Below, one piece after another: positions 42,589 to 54,525 of a stretch of DNA of 64,000 nucleotides. Origin of the DNA: Adiantum capillus-veneris (Eukaryota > Streptophyta > Polypodiopsida > Polypodiales > Pteridaceae); contig CM043944.1 in NCBI GenBank assembly GCA_014529385.2, positions 90,129,384 to 90,193,383 on the forward strand. Reading direction: 5' to 3'. The notes under the pieces were generated by a model that was given only the letters and a program-made list of their open reading frames with translations, was not told the origin of the DNA and did not search any database. Position numbers and translations under genes: made by a program. Position 1 is the first letter of the stretch. The number at the start of each line of letters is the position of its first letter.

Positions 42589-43969
42589 GGAGCTGGTTAA
42601 CTCTCTTGAGCTCAGCTATTTCTTTAAGGAGCTCTTCTTCTCTCTAGACCCACATCAAAGCCAGGTCCCTGCGTTGTGATTGCTCCAGCTTTAATTCTAA
42701 CTCAAGGTCCTTGTTCTTCTTTTCTAGTGCCTTGTATACTTCATCAGTCCCCTTGATCGAGGCCACGACTGGATTTTCTCTTATTTGTCGTAAGAAGATT
42801 GCCTGATCATTGATTCATTGTTCAGAGTAGTGTTAAGAGGCATTTGCAACATCCAATTGCACTTGAATTTTCTGAGCTAACAGGGATGTCGTAAGAAGTT
42901 CTTTTGTAACTTATGTCAGTTGCTCGTCTTTTGCTTTGCAAGCATTGGATAACTTGGTGAGTAGATCACTTAACTCCTCTATTTCTTTCTGCTGTCTATC
43001 TCTAGCTAGCTGATGCTGTTCAGCTTCTGCTTTCATCTCCTGCACTTGCCTCTGAAGATCAATGATGACAGTCATTCTATCTTCTAACTCTCCTTGGAGA
43101 GCGTCAATCACCATCTCAAGCTCTTTAGCCTTTGTACTGTGGCTAAGTGCTGCTGAACGGAGTCTCTCCATTATATCTTGCATCTGCCTTGCATATTCAT
43201 TTACTTGCAATATTACCTCGTCGTTTGACTGCCAATCCTCCTGTCTTGCCAGCTGAGTGGATGTGCCTGCAGCCTCATGTGTGTCTTTTTGTTGCGTCGT
43301 AGCTGCTAGTTCTTCTTGCATGGAGGTAGAGGGTTGGTCTTTTTATTTGTCATCATGAGGCCTTGTGGATGCCTCGGCTGTTTCTTGCTGTGTGGAAGTA
43401 GAGGGTGGTGGCTCAGAATGTGTGGTCTCTTTTGGTGCAGGACTCACTTCCTTCTGTGGCTCAAGTTCTTTTTGTTGTTTTTGTTGCTCTTGTGTAGCAG
43501 TGGCCTCTTGTTCAGATTCATTTGCCTTTTTCTCTTCAGGCTTTTTTCGTAGCTTCAATGGCTCTCTCTTGTTCCGGTTCTGCTTCTTTTTCTTTTTGTC
43601 GCTCTTATTGTTCAGTCTCTTCTGCAGATTCCGTTTCTTGGTGGACTCAGATTCTGTGGATTTCTCTTTCTCAGGTTCAGCTTCTTTTGTTGGTGATGGT
43701 GGTGGGCTTGGCATAGGATGGTCCTGTTGTTTTGTAGGCAGTGAGGTGGGTTTGGGAGACTCATAATCTTGTTCTTGTGCTTCTTCTGTAGCCGTTTCCT
43801 TGGCTTGTCTTTTTTCCTCCGCCTCTTTGGCTTTTCTAGCCGCTTCTTTGGCTTCTTTCAGCTTGAGGGCTTCAGCTTCTTGGTACATTTTTTCCAAACT
43901 CTCTGTCGGATCTTCAACCTCTTTTCTGGTGTGATGCTTTGTTCTTGGGCCTTTAAGTCCGCTAGGCAC
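42551..43969 (-). pseudogene. LARD-1 charged coiled-coil region
   Basis: Two open stretches in one frame (43343-43969 and 42911-43321) separated by a single TAA, then further coiled-coil-type sequence with stops down to 42551. First part: strongly charged (KEAKEAARKAKEAEEKRQAK), then Pro/Ser-rich, then Lys-rich (NKSDKKKKKQNRNKREPLK). Second part: Gln/Glu/Leu heptad-like helix (LQRQVQEMKAEAEQHQL). Likely a long coiled coil. No known family recognised. Such composition also occurs in plant structural proteins, but position within LARD-1 makes an element protein more likely. Confidence 0.55.
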
Positions 43970-44088
43970 CCATTTCTCACGGTCCTTTCCTTGTGCTTGT
44001 CGGCTGCACTGATAGGCATGTTTTTCTCTTTCAAAGCGAGCTTGTTTCTACGCGGTCTCTTCCTGGTGGGCGGCCACAGCTTTTCTCT

Positions 44089-44616
44089 TCATTTCTTCTC
44101 TTCTCGCTCTCTTCTCCTCATTGTCAGAGCTCTCACTACTGTGCCTTTCCGACGAGCTGCAACTGATTCTTCATCGGATTTATAAGATCTTTTTCCTGAC
44201 CTTGTAGCTCTTGGAGACGGTTGTGCTGCCAATATCCATGTTTTTTGATTAGGAGCAGGTGGTAGATTGTCAGCCATGCCAATGGCATGGTATGCTATCC
44301 TTGTCAAAATTTTTGGCGCACCCAAGTAAGTGATCTTGCCTACTTTCTTGGTGCCCTTCAAGGTAGTCAGGACATACTGAGCATGGTCCACTGGTTGCTT
44401 GGTTGTTGACTTTAGAACTTGGGTAAATGTGGTTGCAACCGCGTGATTTGGCGTAGTGTACCTTGGTGTCCTTTTTGCCAAAAAAAAATGGAAGTGCTGA
44501 TGGTATAATCTGGCTGGTTCTTCCACCTGTTTGTGAATCAAATCTGCAAAGGTAGCCACGATGGTCTCTTTGTTAAAAGTGCATGCCGTTTTCGTGTCCC
44601 TTGCTCTCATGGTCAT
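44089..44616 (-). pseudogene. LARD-1 basic protein fragment
   Basis: 175 open codons overlapping the end of the next frame by 4 bases (44613-44616), a frameshift-type overlap. Contains AYHAIGMADNLPPAP and a basic C-terminal part (RSGKRSYKSDEE). No match recognised. It probably continues the domain of 44613-45043. Confidence 0.5.
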
Positions 44617-45043
44617 TCATTTTGTAGCAGTCTGAGTGCCTCTGCCACTATATCTTTGGTTATGACTACCTCTACCTTGTTTCCCTGAGCGTCAGATATT
44701 TGGGCCGTTCCATCTTCTTTAATTGTGGATAGAAGGTCGTAAGCTTTCTGAAAATCCACTCCGCAAGGCTCCTGTTCGTAGAAGTCTCTGAGTCCAAGCC
44801 TGCGGTTGGCTTCTTTGGTCTCTGGCTTCGCGGCAACATCATATACTTCTTTGGGTAAGAGTTGCAACTCCACTTGATGCCCTTCTTCACTCTTGAATCT
44901 GCCGGTGAAGACTGTAGTGTGATGCTCTTCCAGCTGTTCTCTGGAGAGATATGCTGCCTTGGCTGCTTTGACTGAATCGGGATCCAATTGATAAGCGGTC
45001 AATTCCTGTAACTTCTCCTTCTGAGATAGCTTTTTCTTGGCCC
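44613..45043 (-). pseudogene. LARD-1 globular domain
   Basis: Open from just after a TAG near 45044 to 44613. Segments LGLRDFYEQEP and VVITKDIVAEALRL loosely recall the plant transposon-associated domain that precedes gag in some Ty3 elements (F-Y ... I-T/N ... I-A-E-A-L-R-L); this is a resemblance only. No ATG at the beginning, so it may be a second exon or part of a longer broken frame. Confidence 0.5.
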
Positions 45044-45059
45044 TCTATGCTGGTTGCAT

Positions 45060-46640
45060 GGCTCCTGTTCAGTGAATAGAGTGCAAAATTAGCAGATTTG
45101 TCAGAATTTTCTCTGAAGTGTCCTTTAGTCTGAAATGCTGACAATTTTGGTCCAATTTGCTGCAAATCAATTTCTGAACAAGCATAGATGCATACAAACA
45201 TGCAAGAAACAAAATTGTAGAGTCAAAACAAATTTTTGCAACCAAAGCAAATAATCGCGTTTATTTACAGCTGAGTATTTTTTTCAACTTTTTGTAAATT
45301 TGGCTTCATAGGCTTGAAGTATATACCAAATATATGCTCTGAGTGAAATATGGGCTCATTTGGATGCATATGGTGAAAATAGTACCAAAGTTTGGCTTTA
45401 GGTCTCTGAAACAGTAGATATAAAGGAAATTTGAGATTTTGAGCTCCAAATTGGTTCAAACTTGGCTAGTGGGCTTAACACATCATGTACTTTGGATGTA
45501 TGATGGCAAAATATCCAAACTTCCCAATTTTGGCTAGAAAGTAAATAATCGTGATTATTAATCTTCTTCCAAAATTAACATTTTTTGGTACACACTGGTT
45601 CTAGGCATTGTATAGACCCTCTGTATGAGATATAAGGTGATTTGGATCAAGAAATGTTGTTCATAACCCAAAATTTGGCTTGCAAAGACTTCTTTGCGTT
45701 TTTTGACAATTTTCCAAGTAATGGGTGCTCATTTTGGCTCATACTTGATTTTTGGCATATAATAGGTGTGTACACATGATAGGTGAGGTGATGTGACAAT
45801 TTCCAAGCAAAATTAATGCAAAAGTAAATAATCACAATTATTTACAACAACAATGACAAATTCTTTGCAAAACTTACAAATTTTGACCTAGACATATTCT
45901 ATACACCTAAAACAAGTCCTAAATTGAATTTGGTCAAGTTTGGTCATGTCGGCATCACTTTGTGCTTCGTTGACTCTGAAATCACCGTTCTCTGTGACTA
46001 CACTGCCTGTTGGGTTGGTCGGTCAACTTTGAAGCTTTGGACTTGTCCGCAACATAGTCGTGAAGCAACTTGTCCAATTCTGGCTCATTTTGGAGTCAGT
46101 TTGGCCCCGTATGTCGAATATGACGCTTTGTAGCCTTCGAGCCGTTTTTTGCTTTTCGAGGGCTTTGCTTGATTGATTTCACCAAACCAATAATATACAT
46201 TTTATATGGACCTCATAAGCAAGCCCTTTGTGGAGTCAGATCAGAATTCTGGCATTTGCCAAAAACCTAGCTTTTCTACTGGGGACCCCCTCAACCCCTG
46301 CCGAATGGTCAACTGATGATATAGAAAGGTTCTATTATGTTAGGGCATGCTATTTTTCAAAACCCATCTGATTTGGTCGAGCTGGCAGGCCGCTATGGTC
46401 AGTTTTTGGTCATAGGTCTTCGTGCACTGCTCGGTTTCTAGGGTTTTTTTTAGGCCTTTAGACTAGCTATCGGCCGTACAAAATGGATGACGAGTAAAGA
46501 ACTAACTCCTCATGTCTTGTGTGAGACGGCGTTGAAAACGGTCAACCGTGGAATTCGAAAAAGTCGCGCAAAAGAGGTCGAAATCTCTCTCTGTAAAGGC
46601 TGTAAGTGAAAATGAGGTGGTCTTAGCCTACCTTGGATAT
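45060..46640 (-). other. LARD-1 non-coding block with spaced palindromes
   Basis: No gene. Palindromic AT motifs with centres near 45257, 45551 and 45834 (GTAAATAATCGTGATTATTAA type), about 290 bp apart. Related to the block at 59957-61699 and the array at the right end. Confidence 0.7.
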
Positions 46641-47260
46641 CTATACCCGGACTTCCCGAACCAATTTTTCCCAGATTTCCCCGTTAGTCCTACTAGGCCG
46701 TGACTCATGTAACCCTGGACTGGCCTTAGTGTCACCCGGTTTTCTACGTGATGAGGTGGTTTCTGGTTTCTTCACATTATTCTCAGATGATCTCTCACAG
46801 TGTTCATCTCTTGGAATTGTTTCTGGTCCTTGCCCCAATATCCAATCCCGTATGGAATACCCTTGGTATTTGGTTTGTTCTTCCTCCTCAGGAGTCATCA
46901 TAACAAAGTTGTTATTATAACAATCCGTAAAAAGGTAAGTTGCTAGGTCTGGTGATCCCTTATCTTTGATCTTGAAGATATAGATGATCTTCACGGTCGT
47001 TAGTTGTACTGGTTTGGCATGCGAAGTCCATAAAAGATCTTTTATGTTTCTATCTTCCCAACAATAGACCCCAATCCTAGGATTATCCGTACTAAGCCAT
47101 TTCAAAGGCTTCAAGTCTACTTGATCGTATCCCTCGAATTCTAAAGTTGGTGGTCCTTCTTTTGCTGACATATCTGAGATTATGGCGTTTACTTCTAACT
47201 CCCATTTGTCTACCACATCAGGGTTTTCGACTTGTACATATTGAGTTCCGTTTTTGTCCA
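46641..47260 (-). pseudogene. LARD-1 first protein, C-terminal part, cut by Tat-E
   Basis: Downstream half of the frame that starts at 59956. It reads NGTQYVQVENPDVVDKWELE just after the insertion point, then AKPVQLTTVKIIYIFKIKDKG, EEEEQTKYQGYSIRDWILG and a basic end before TAG at 46641. The 5' end visible beyond 47260 belongs to the Tat-E LTR and is not part of this protein. Unknown fold; not a standard gag. Confidence 0.6.
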
Positions 47261-47493
47261 TGTGCGCGTATGTTGCACGTGTCAATGCAAGGAACTTGCC
47301 AATACACCGTGTGCGAGCCACGAATGGCTCCAAGCACACAACAAGCCTAAACTAGTAGGCTCAAAGATGACAATGGTGTGTTACTCACCGCTCTACACTT
47401 GCTTCGTGGAGGATTCCTCACCGCGAAGAAGAGGGAGACGCCACTATGCCGCGCTCAACTACCTCGCCACCGTCGTGCCGCCGCAATGCTCGA

Positions 47494-47579
<86 letters not shown>

Positions 47580-47908
47580 GTGTACACACACACACACACA
47601 CAAGGAGATGAAGATGGAGATGGAGCAAGAGCACTCTTCTATTGCACAAATGAGAAAATCCGTGAATTTTAGGTTTAGTTGACTTTTATATGAGCTCACC
47701 CCATTCACACTTGGGCACCCATGCTTAGCCAACTAATCCCTTGAATGTTCCAGTTAGAGTGCGCCTCTCATCGGCGATCACTCTTACCCTTTTCCTATTG
47801 GACCGACAAGCCCGATACCTGACTCTACTAAGTAAATAATACAACGTCTGTCAAAGGTGATATGGTCCGCGTAGGTGATATTGTGTTCGTGAGCCATGAG
47901 GGTTAACA
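47261..47908 (-). repeat. Tat-E 3' LTR
   Basis: On + strand TGTGCGCG...GGGTTAACA. Contains a CT run of about 80 bases (47497-47577), a reversed TATA box (47683-47690), donor string (47393-47398) and hairpin (47308-47340). Confidence 0.93.
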
Positions 47909-49280
47909 TGCCCCCCTTCCTGATGTAGATTTCGTCCTCGGAAGCTATTGAGTTGAAGCTCGTTCGTCGAGGTGGAAGAGCATTTGAGATGAATGTTCTT
48001 AGCCTTCTTCAGTCACTGCAAAATCAAACAACATTGGCACAGTAATTGCATTCTCATAAGCAATTAAAAAGCATATGCAGTTGTAGACAGACATTTTGAT
48101 TGGTAACAGAATTTTAAACCATTTGTCAGCAATAAACATTAAATTGCAATATAATCAAATGCATAAACAGTTATGAAGGTCAAAAATTAAACAAGTTTGG
48201 GGTCACTAATTTAACGGTCGAAAGGCACTAAAGATTGACTATTAATACCATGGGTAAGCTTCTTAATTTTCTCCGGTCAATTAAGTTGTTTAATCGCGAG
48301 AGCCAAGTATTTCATGTTCGAGGGCTGACTAGAGGCTATACCTAGAAGACCTTGTAGTTAAGCTACGATAAAAGGAATTGCTCATGAAATCATCGCCTGA
48401 CTTATTTCCTTTTCTTTGACCCCCCAAAGTCTTTTCACAGTGATTCAATTTTGATGTGTATGCTTATTTTGTATGCCTTGGATTTTTTGCTTTTCAAGGA
48501 AAAGCGCCCACACTGGGAACCTCTAGGGATCTAGTACCATAGGTGACATGTGAGTGAAGTACCAAATCAAGCTGAGATTTCTCTTCCAGTTTAAGATTTT
48601 ACATTGTGGCACTTTGATTTTTTGTTTGTTTGTTTTCAACATTTTAATTTTGTAACTTTGGGAGGTCATATGACACTGTTACACCTCCCAAGGCTCATCA
48701 CACTAGTAAACTCCCTTTATAATACTTAAGCTAAAGGTCAATAGGGTCAAGCCCACTAGAAAGCCCTAGTACATTTCACACAATGCTGCCTAAATCGGAT
48801 TAAGAACCTAAGTAACCATTCATTATTAGGAACGCATTCCCCATGGTATTAAGAGAAGATCTGTAACACCTAACTTGGTCAAACTAGCTTAGTTGGATTG
48901 CTTGATTTTCCAATCTAGACAAGTGATTATGACAAAAAATTACATTGAATTTAATGTTTGGTACTAAGCAAATGCGCTGAATATTATGCTACCATTCACA
49001 ATCAAAGCAGACAAACATGGATGCAAAAAAAAAAGGGCCAATGCTAATGGACAAGAAACACATGTTTGCGTTGATAATTGCACTTGATTTAAAGAGTGAG
49101 TCGAGATAAAGATTCCATGAAGGTCCAGATCCTAACAACAACAACACGCTCCTGTACACACTAGGAAACACAAAGAATACCTCTAGGAGGCACATCAGTG
49201 GGAAAAGGTACCAACACTTATTGAACACAACAAAAAACATAAGGAACCCTAACCTAATTATTTGCACTCCCCCTAGAGAG
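47909..49280 (-). other. Tat-E 3' non-coding region
   Basis: No gene. Homologous to the Tat-A and Tat-B tails; carries the uninterrupted TIR-1 site near 48845-48860. Confidence 0.8.
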
Positions 49281-49703
49281 TCAAAGGAATAGGATATTGT
49301 AGAGATTGGGGGGAAACCCTAAGGCTAAACCCCTATCCTCGTCGTCGAGATAAACAAAGTCATCATCCATGAGACCATATGTGCCATTCGTGTAGTCATG
49401 TAAATCTTCTTCTTCATCATAGGTACCCATGTTTACTAAGAAGGTCACTAGACGCCTATAGTTATGTTGGTCAAAAGGGTAGGCTTGTGCAATGGGAGAA
49501 ACGCTCTCTACTAAGTATGGATCAGTCGTGGTCAAGAGACGTATCAGCCACTCTAACTCCTCAAAATTCCTCTCACATGCTAGCGTACCTACCAGATCCC
49601 ATTCACATGCAAGCACCAGAAAGACCATGTGAAACATTTGTGAAAAGTAACGAAGGTACCTCTCACCCAAGGCGGGAGTGGATGACTCTAGCGTACTAGC
49701 CAT
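49281..49703 (-). CDS. ORF-X of Tat-E, intact 140-residue acidic protein
   Basis: ATG 49703 to stop at 49281, open throughout, though the pol of this copy is heavily damaged. MASTLESSTPALGERYLRY start, EWDLVGTLACERNFEELEWLIRLL middle (probably helical), and acidic DDDFVYLDDEDRG before GFPPNLYNI. No signal peptide or membrane segment; no known motif. A reversed TATA box (49841-49850) and internal purine tract (49930-49943) precede it, as in Tat-B. Same length as the Tat-B copy. Function unknown; it might be an accessory factor (transport, silencing suppression, particle), which is speculation. Confidence 0.75.
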   Translation of the reverse strand: MASTLESSTPALGERYLRYFSQMFHMVFLVLACEWDLVGTLACERNFEELEWLIRLLTTTDPYLVESVSPIAQAYPFDQHNYRRLVTFLVNMGTYDEEEDLHDYTNGTYGLMDDDFVYLDDEDRGLALGFPPNLYNILFL

Positions 49704-49840
49704 ATCTGTACACGCAAATAGATGATGGTTAGAGTGCAAATATTACAAGGGTCGTGTTCTTGTGCATAATGTGTTTTTATGATTTTGTGTTATGGCTCTT
49801 GCTCTTTTACTTTTTTATCTTGTTTTTGTGAGTGTAAGGA

Positions 49841-49850
49841 TTTATATATA
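49841..49850 (-). promoter_or_regulatory. Tat-E internal TATA box
   Basis: Reverse strand TATATATAAA, 138 bases before the ORF-X ATG, as in Tat-B. Confidence 0.5.
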
Positions 49851-49929
49851 CATTCCCTAAGATTGGAGATTAAGAATTTAGGGAGAAAGGTTGAGAGGGG
49901 AGTGAGTGAATGATGAATGTCAGCAAACA

Positions 49930-49943
49930 CTCCCCCCTTCCTT
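49930..49943 (-). promoter_or_regulatory. Tat-E internal polypurine tract
   Basis: Reverse strand AAGGAAGGGGGGAG, identical to Tat-B 14623-14636. Confidence 0.6.
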
Positions 49944-49984
49944 GGGTAGATCATACTGTTTGAAATGATGTCAACACCCTTTGA

Positions 49985-50894
49985 AACCTGTTGTTCCAAG
50001 TTGTTATAGGTGAAGGCTTTAACCAATAGTTTTGACCGCCCTATGCGTTTCATCTGGTTGCAAGGGTGGTAAGGTAATCTCCCATTATTTTATTTGCAAC
50101 ATTGTTGTAGGTGGTGAACTTACAACGGGAGGTGCAAACTCTTTCTTGCTTGTATGGATATGTACAATGGTAGGTGGAGGTTGTGCCGAAGCTCCTATTT
50201 CCATATAGGAACTACATGAAGAGCAAGAAGCTTCATTTGATTTCCCTGTTCCTGAGCTAGGTGGAACAAATCGTTCTTTCTTTGGTACCCAAACTAGCTA
50301 TGGAGCGGGTGTGTCGCATTCCGTGATTTTTTCCTTTCCGTGATCTTCAATTCGTTTTGGAGCCACAGGATTGAGCTCAAATGGGCCCAGTGACAAGTAA
50401 GAGCACAATTTACATTTTGGCACCCAGATTTGATCATTTCCTTCATAGTAGCCTTGGGCTTCGAATAGTTTTTTAGGAATCCAACGCAACGTTTCTTTAC
50501 ATTTCTTGGGGCGAATGGGACGTCTCTTACCAAGCTCCTGTCTTTTAGCCCTGACTATGGTTGCTAAAGAAGCTTTAGGGACCCACTTGTATATTTTCTT
50601 TGTTATATTGGGATGGGTCTTGTGTGTCTCAAGCTTTATTTCAGCTACATCAGTTGAAGCTCTAGAGACTTGGGCTATGGGGACATATGGTTCAACCTCT
50701 TGGACATGCAATGTTTTGGCGTTTATTTCCTTAAGAGGCAATATCTTTGGGAGTGTGGCTAGAGTGACAGGGCTAAGAGTTGGTTTCTGTGTTGTGACAC
50801 CCCCTGTCCCCCAATCAATAGTGCATGTGGTGGCTATCATCCACGTGCGTCCTAGATTTATATTACCCTCCATAGTTCCAATAGGCATGACCAA
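49985..50894 (-). pseudogene. Tat-E second protease C-terminal half and W-V-P-K tail
   Basis: 198 open codons from VMPIGTMEGNINLGRTWM (end of the protease-like fold) through IYKWVPKASL, RWIPKKLFEAQG and QIWVPKCKLC, then a broken stretch with LVWVPKKERF-like and TWNN end before 49985. In frame with 50940-52211 across the TGA at 50940. Confidence 0.78.
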
Positions 50895-50939
50895 AAAGTC
50901 TTGAGCTACAACTCCATTGTCATAATTAACAGAAGTGTG

Positions 50940-52211
50940 TCAGATTCCAAAAACCGAAGTTTTTTTCTTGTTGACACCCTTGACTTGGATAATACTTTCA
51001 GATAGAGGTGGCTTTCCTAACTGACACCACACCCCATATGATAGCAGATTATATTTAGCACTCGTGTCCAATAAGGCGTTATATAGCACTTTTCCATAGG
51101 TGTTGTTTAGCTCAATAGGGTATCGTAGAGGTGTGTCAGAGTCCAACCAATCCTCATCGGTTTCAATGTGGAATGCATGTGTGACTCCAAGGTTAGTCTC
51201 TCGTTTTCGTCTTATGCGTTGTTGTCGCTCCTTAGCCTCAGCTTGAGCTTGTATCTTCTTCAATTCTGTTTGTGCCTTGGTTGCCTTTTTTGTATGGATG
51301 GCACGTAGCTCCTCTTGGCTTAAAGGATCATAGTATCTTTTAAATTTGTTCCCATTGAGGAATCCAATGGTTTCAACTCCATCAAGAGTCTCCACACGAA
51401 TGGTTCCTTGTGGGGTGATCTCACATACTCTATATGGTCCTTTTCCCGCATATTTCAACTTTCTCTTTTCGTTACGCACTCCATACATAAGGACTTTATC
51501 ACCAACATTGATATCTTTGTTCTTTAGATGACGATCAAACCATTTCTTCCTCCTATCTTTCTCCACAAGTGCATTTTGCACAGCTAATTGCCTCTCTTCA
51601 TCTAGCCTTTCAAGGATATATAATTGCTCAACTAAGGGGTTACCATCCCAACCTTCTTGAGAAGCTACTCGAAGACTAGATACGACAAACTCCCATGGCA
51701 TAACTGCTTCTTGGCCATACACCATCTTGAATGGTGTGCAGTTAATGGCAACTTTGTACGCAGTACGATAAGCCCATAGAGTTGATGTAAGCTTTAAATC
51801 CCAATCTGTGCGATGAGCTTCCACCGTTTTGGTCAAAATAGAGATTAAGGTCTTGTTGGTGCTCTCAGCTTGACCATTTGCTTGTGGATAATAAGGTGTG
51901 GATTTATGGTGAGCTATCATAAAGTTGGTAGTGAGTTCTTTTATTACTCCATTTATACAATGAGTACCATTGTCACTAACAATCTCAAAGGGACAACCAA
52001 ATCTTGTAATAATGTTCTCAAAGAGAAACTTGGCAGTTGATTTTGCATCGGCCTTACGTGTTGCCCTGGCTTTCGCCCACTTTGTCACATAGTCAGTGGC
52101 AACAATAATATATCGAGATTGAGTGCTACGAGCTGCCGGACTAATTGGGCCTACAAAGTCTAAACCCCATTTTTCAAATGGTTGAGTCACTTTAACAGGA
52201 TGTAAGGGCAT
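50940..52211 (-). pseudogene. Tat-E integrase core, C-terminal domain and second protease N-terminal half
   Basis: 423 open codons. Core: WGLDFVGP, IVSDNGTHC, QANGQAESTNK, so D, D and E are all present. C-terminal domain ends FLNGNKFKRYYDP. After a Glu/Arg-rich linker comes the second protease-like start LLDTSAKYNLLS, then TGA at 50940, the same place as in Tat-A. The zinc-binding N-terminal domain lies upstream in broken sequence (52212-52498). Confidence 0.9.
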
Positions 52212-52498
52212 CCTATCCTTTCATTGTGTGATCTTGTTACATTGGCATTCATCACATCCTTTTGCAAAAAGTGCTGCATCCTTGAATAAGGTAGGCCACC
52301 AATAGCCTGATTGTAACACCTTTCTAGCTGTTAGTTCCCCTGAGAAATGTCCGCTGGCTATACCCATGTGGGCTTCTTGCAGTATGTATAAATACTCATC
52401 CTCATGGGCACAACGTCTAAGAATATCATCCTTCCCTAGCCTGTAGAGAGTTCCTGCAATGAGAGAGTAAAATTCACATTCTTTTAGCAGTTTTCGAG
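52212..52498 (-). pseudogene. Tat-E integrase zinc-binding region, broken
   Basis: Matches the Tat-B 12060-12330 region but with stops and frame changes; parts of the C-x-x-C end (CDECQ equivalent) are readable in shifted frames. Confidence 0.7.
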
Positions 52499-54481
52499 CT
52501 ATTCTTTACGAAGCTCTTTGGGGCGAAAACCATTAACTAGAAAGTTCACAATCTTCTCACTCCATTCAGGTATGGTTTCGACTAAGAATAGAGAAGTATC
52601 GGACAACTCATCATCGACTCCAGTAGGGGCTTCACCATTGGGTATGCGAGACAAATGATCCGCCATGACATGTCTTTTACCAGGTCTCACCACAACGGTA
52701 AAATCAAACTCAAGGAGAATTAACAACCGTCGTGTAATTCTTCCCGTGGAACAAGGTTTATTTACTAGATACAACAAGGCTTGATGATCAACATAGAACA
52801 CAAACTTGTTGGCCAGAAGGTAGTAGCGAAATTTCTTCACTGCATAGATCATACCTAAACCTTCTCGCTCTGTAGTGGTGTAGTTTCTCTCAGCATCATT
52901 CAACTGACGACTTGCAAAGCTAATGGGGTAGTCTAGTTTTTGTTCTCCTGGTTGAGCTAGAACACACCCAATAGCAAAGTTCGATGCATCAATATGCACA
53001 TGAAGAATTACATTCAAATCGAGCACTCGTAGAATAGGAGCACTAGTCAAGGTCTTTTCCAATGACTCATAAGCATGGTCACACTCCGCAGTCCATTGGA
53101 ACTCAATAAGAAGCTTGTACAAAGGACAAGCTATCTCGGCAAAGTTTAAAATAAACCGTCGGTAATAACCAACATGGCCCATGAACCTTTGAACTCCTTT
53201 ATAGTTTGTAGGTGGTGGCAATTCAGAAATGGCTTTAATTTTGCCCTCATCTGTGGAAATCCCATTTTTTGACACTATATGCCCTAAAATGACTCCATGT
53301 TTAACCCAGAATTGGCATTTGAAAGGGTTTAAGGAGATGCAATACAATCTACACTTCTCAAACACTTTTCGTAAGTATGATAGATGTTCTTTCCAAGAGG
53401 AATAAACACAAAGGTCATCTAAGAAAGCTTCACAAAGCTCCCTCAAATATTCTCTAAAAGTAGTGTTTATTAATCTTTGAAAGGTAGCCGGGGCATTGGT
53501 TAAGCCAATGGCCATAACACGAAATGCGAACACTCCAAATTTGGTTATAAAAGCTGTTTTAGCTTGGTCCTCCAGCGCAATTGTGATTTGATTGTAGCCA
53601 AAGTACCCATCTAAAAATCTATAAGCTTCCTTCCCTGCAACTCTTTCAAGCACATGTTCTGAATATGGCAAGGGGTAATGGTCCCTCCTAGTGGCGACAT
53701 TGACCTTCTTGAGATCCACGCAGACTCTGAGTTTCCCATTCTTTTTTGGCACAATCACTATTGGAGACACCCATTTTGAGTGCTCAATAGGGTATATGAA
53801 TCCGCATTCCACAAGATTTTCAATCTCTTCTCGAACAATTTTTGCATATTTAGGATTCATTGGGTAGGGTCGTTGCTGAATTGGTTTAGCCATGCTATTC
53901 ATGGGGATTGTGTGTTGCACCACGGAAGGTGGAACACCTTTCATATCATGATATGTCCAGGCAAATATATCCCTGAATTCCTTGAGAAGTTCTTTAAGTA
54001 CACACTCCTCAGTCTCGGTCAGATCTTGGGCAATGAAAACAGGTTTAGACTCTTCTCCTAGGTCTGCTAACTCTATTTCCTTAACTATCGCTGGACCATC
54101 ATAGACTCCATTTCTCCCATCGATAGGTTTTCTTTGAGCCTTTGTATACACAACCTTACATTCCTCTGTGGTATATGATTTGAAATGTTCAGGTGCAGGG
54201 TGTAAGTATGTGGAGTCCTGTTGTTCGGTGGACTGTGATTTCACTTCCGATTCCTTTTGTTGTTGAGCTAACTCTCGATTTTGTCGTCTCCTTACAGTAC
54301 GGCTCAACTTTGGCTTCTCTGTAGCCTCTAGTTGTGCGATGTCAATGGGTTGTGGACTACACCACATAACACTTTGAAGGTATTCACCCCAGTTATCTAC
54401 CAACTTCGGATGAGCATCACATGCCCCTATATAATTAAGCCATTCTGCGGTAGATTTCTTTTCACTTATTCTAGCACGCAC
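52499..54481 (-). pseudogene. Tat-E linker, reverse transcriptase and RNase H, long open frame
   Basis: 660 codons open. Starts in the linker (WLNYIGACDAH), then VCVDLKKVN, FLDGYFGYNQI, IGLTNAPATFQRL, FLDDLCVYSSW and RNase H with HIDASNFAIGCVL and HVMADHLSRIP. Still full domain length, but separated from gag and integrase by frameshifts. Gly-Tyr-Phe replaces Gly-Tyr-Ser in the GYSGYNQ motif. The upstream end lies close to a deletion that removed protease 1. Confidence 0.92.
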
Positions 54482-54525
54482 ATTTGCTCGATATCATCAC
54501 CTCTTATATCTCTTACTGTTCCTGT

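Larger units (their letters stand above)
42551..47260 (-). mobile_element. LARD-1, 3' part: non-standard Tat-related element
   Basis: Continues, on the reverse strand, an element whose primer site is at 61700-61717 and whose first reading frame starts at 59956. Tat-E interrupts it. It encodes no recognised polymerase; instead charged, coiled-coil-like proteins with non-coding blocks between. Its 3' LTR is missing; the left border is the chimeric joint with Tat-C. The name LARD (large retrotransposon derivative) is a working label. Confidence 0.65.

Noticed and set aside
42911-43969. Host gene for a coiled-coil structural protein
   Set aside because: It lies between a Tat fragment and a reverse-strand element with primer site and LTR edge, in the same orientation, and is broken by stops. 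An element origin is simpler.
47256-47260. Perfect target duplication for Tat-E
   Set aside because: The flanks are GTCCA and TTCCA, one mismatch. The insertion is supported instead by the LARD-1 frame continuing on both sides.
49379-49699. Forward-strand 106-codon frame opposite ORF-X (also 14866-15186 reversed)
   Set aside because: It is the antisense shadow of ORF-X. It is open in two copies only because ORF-X is conserved.
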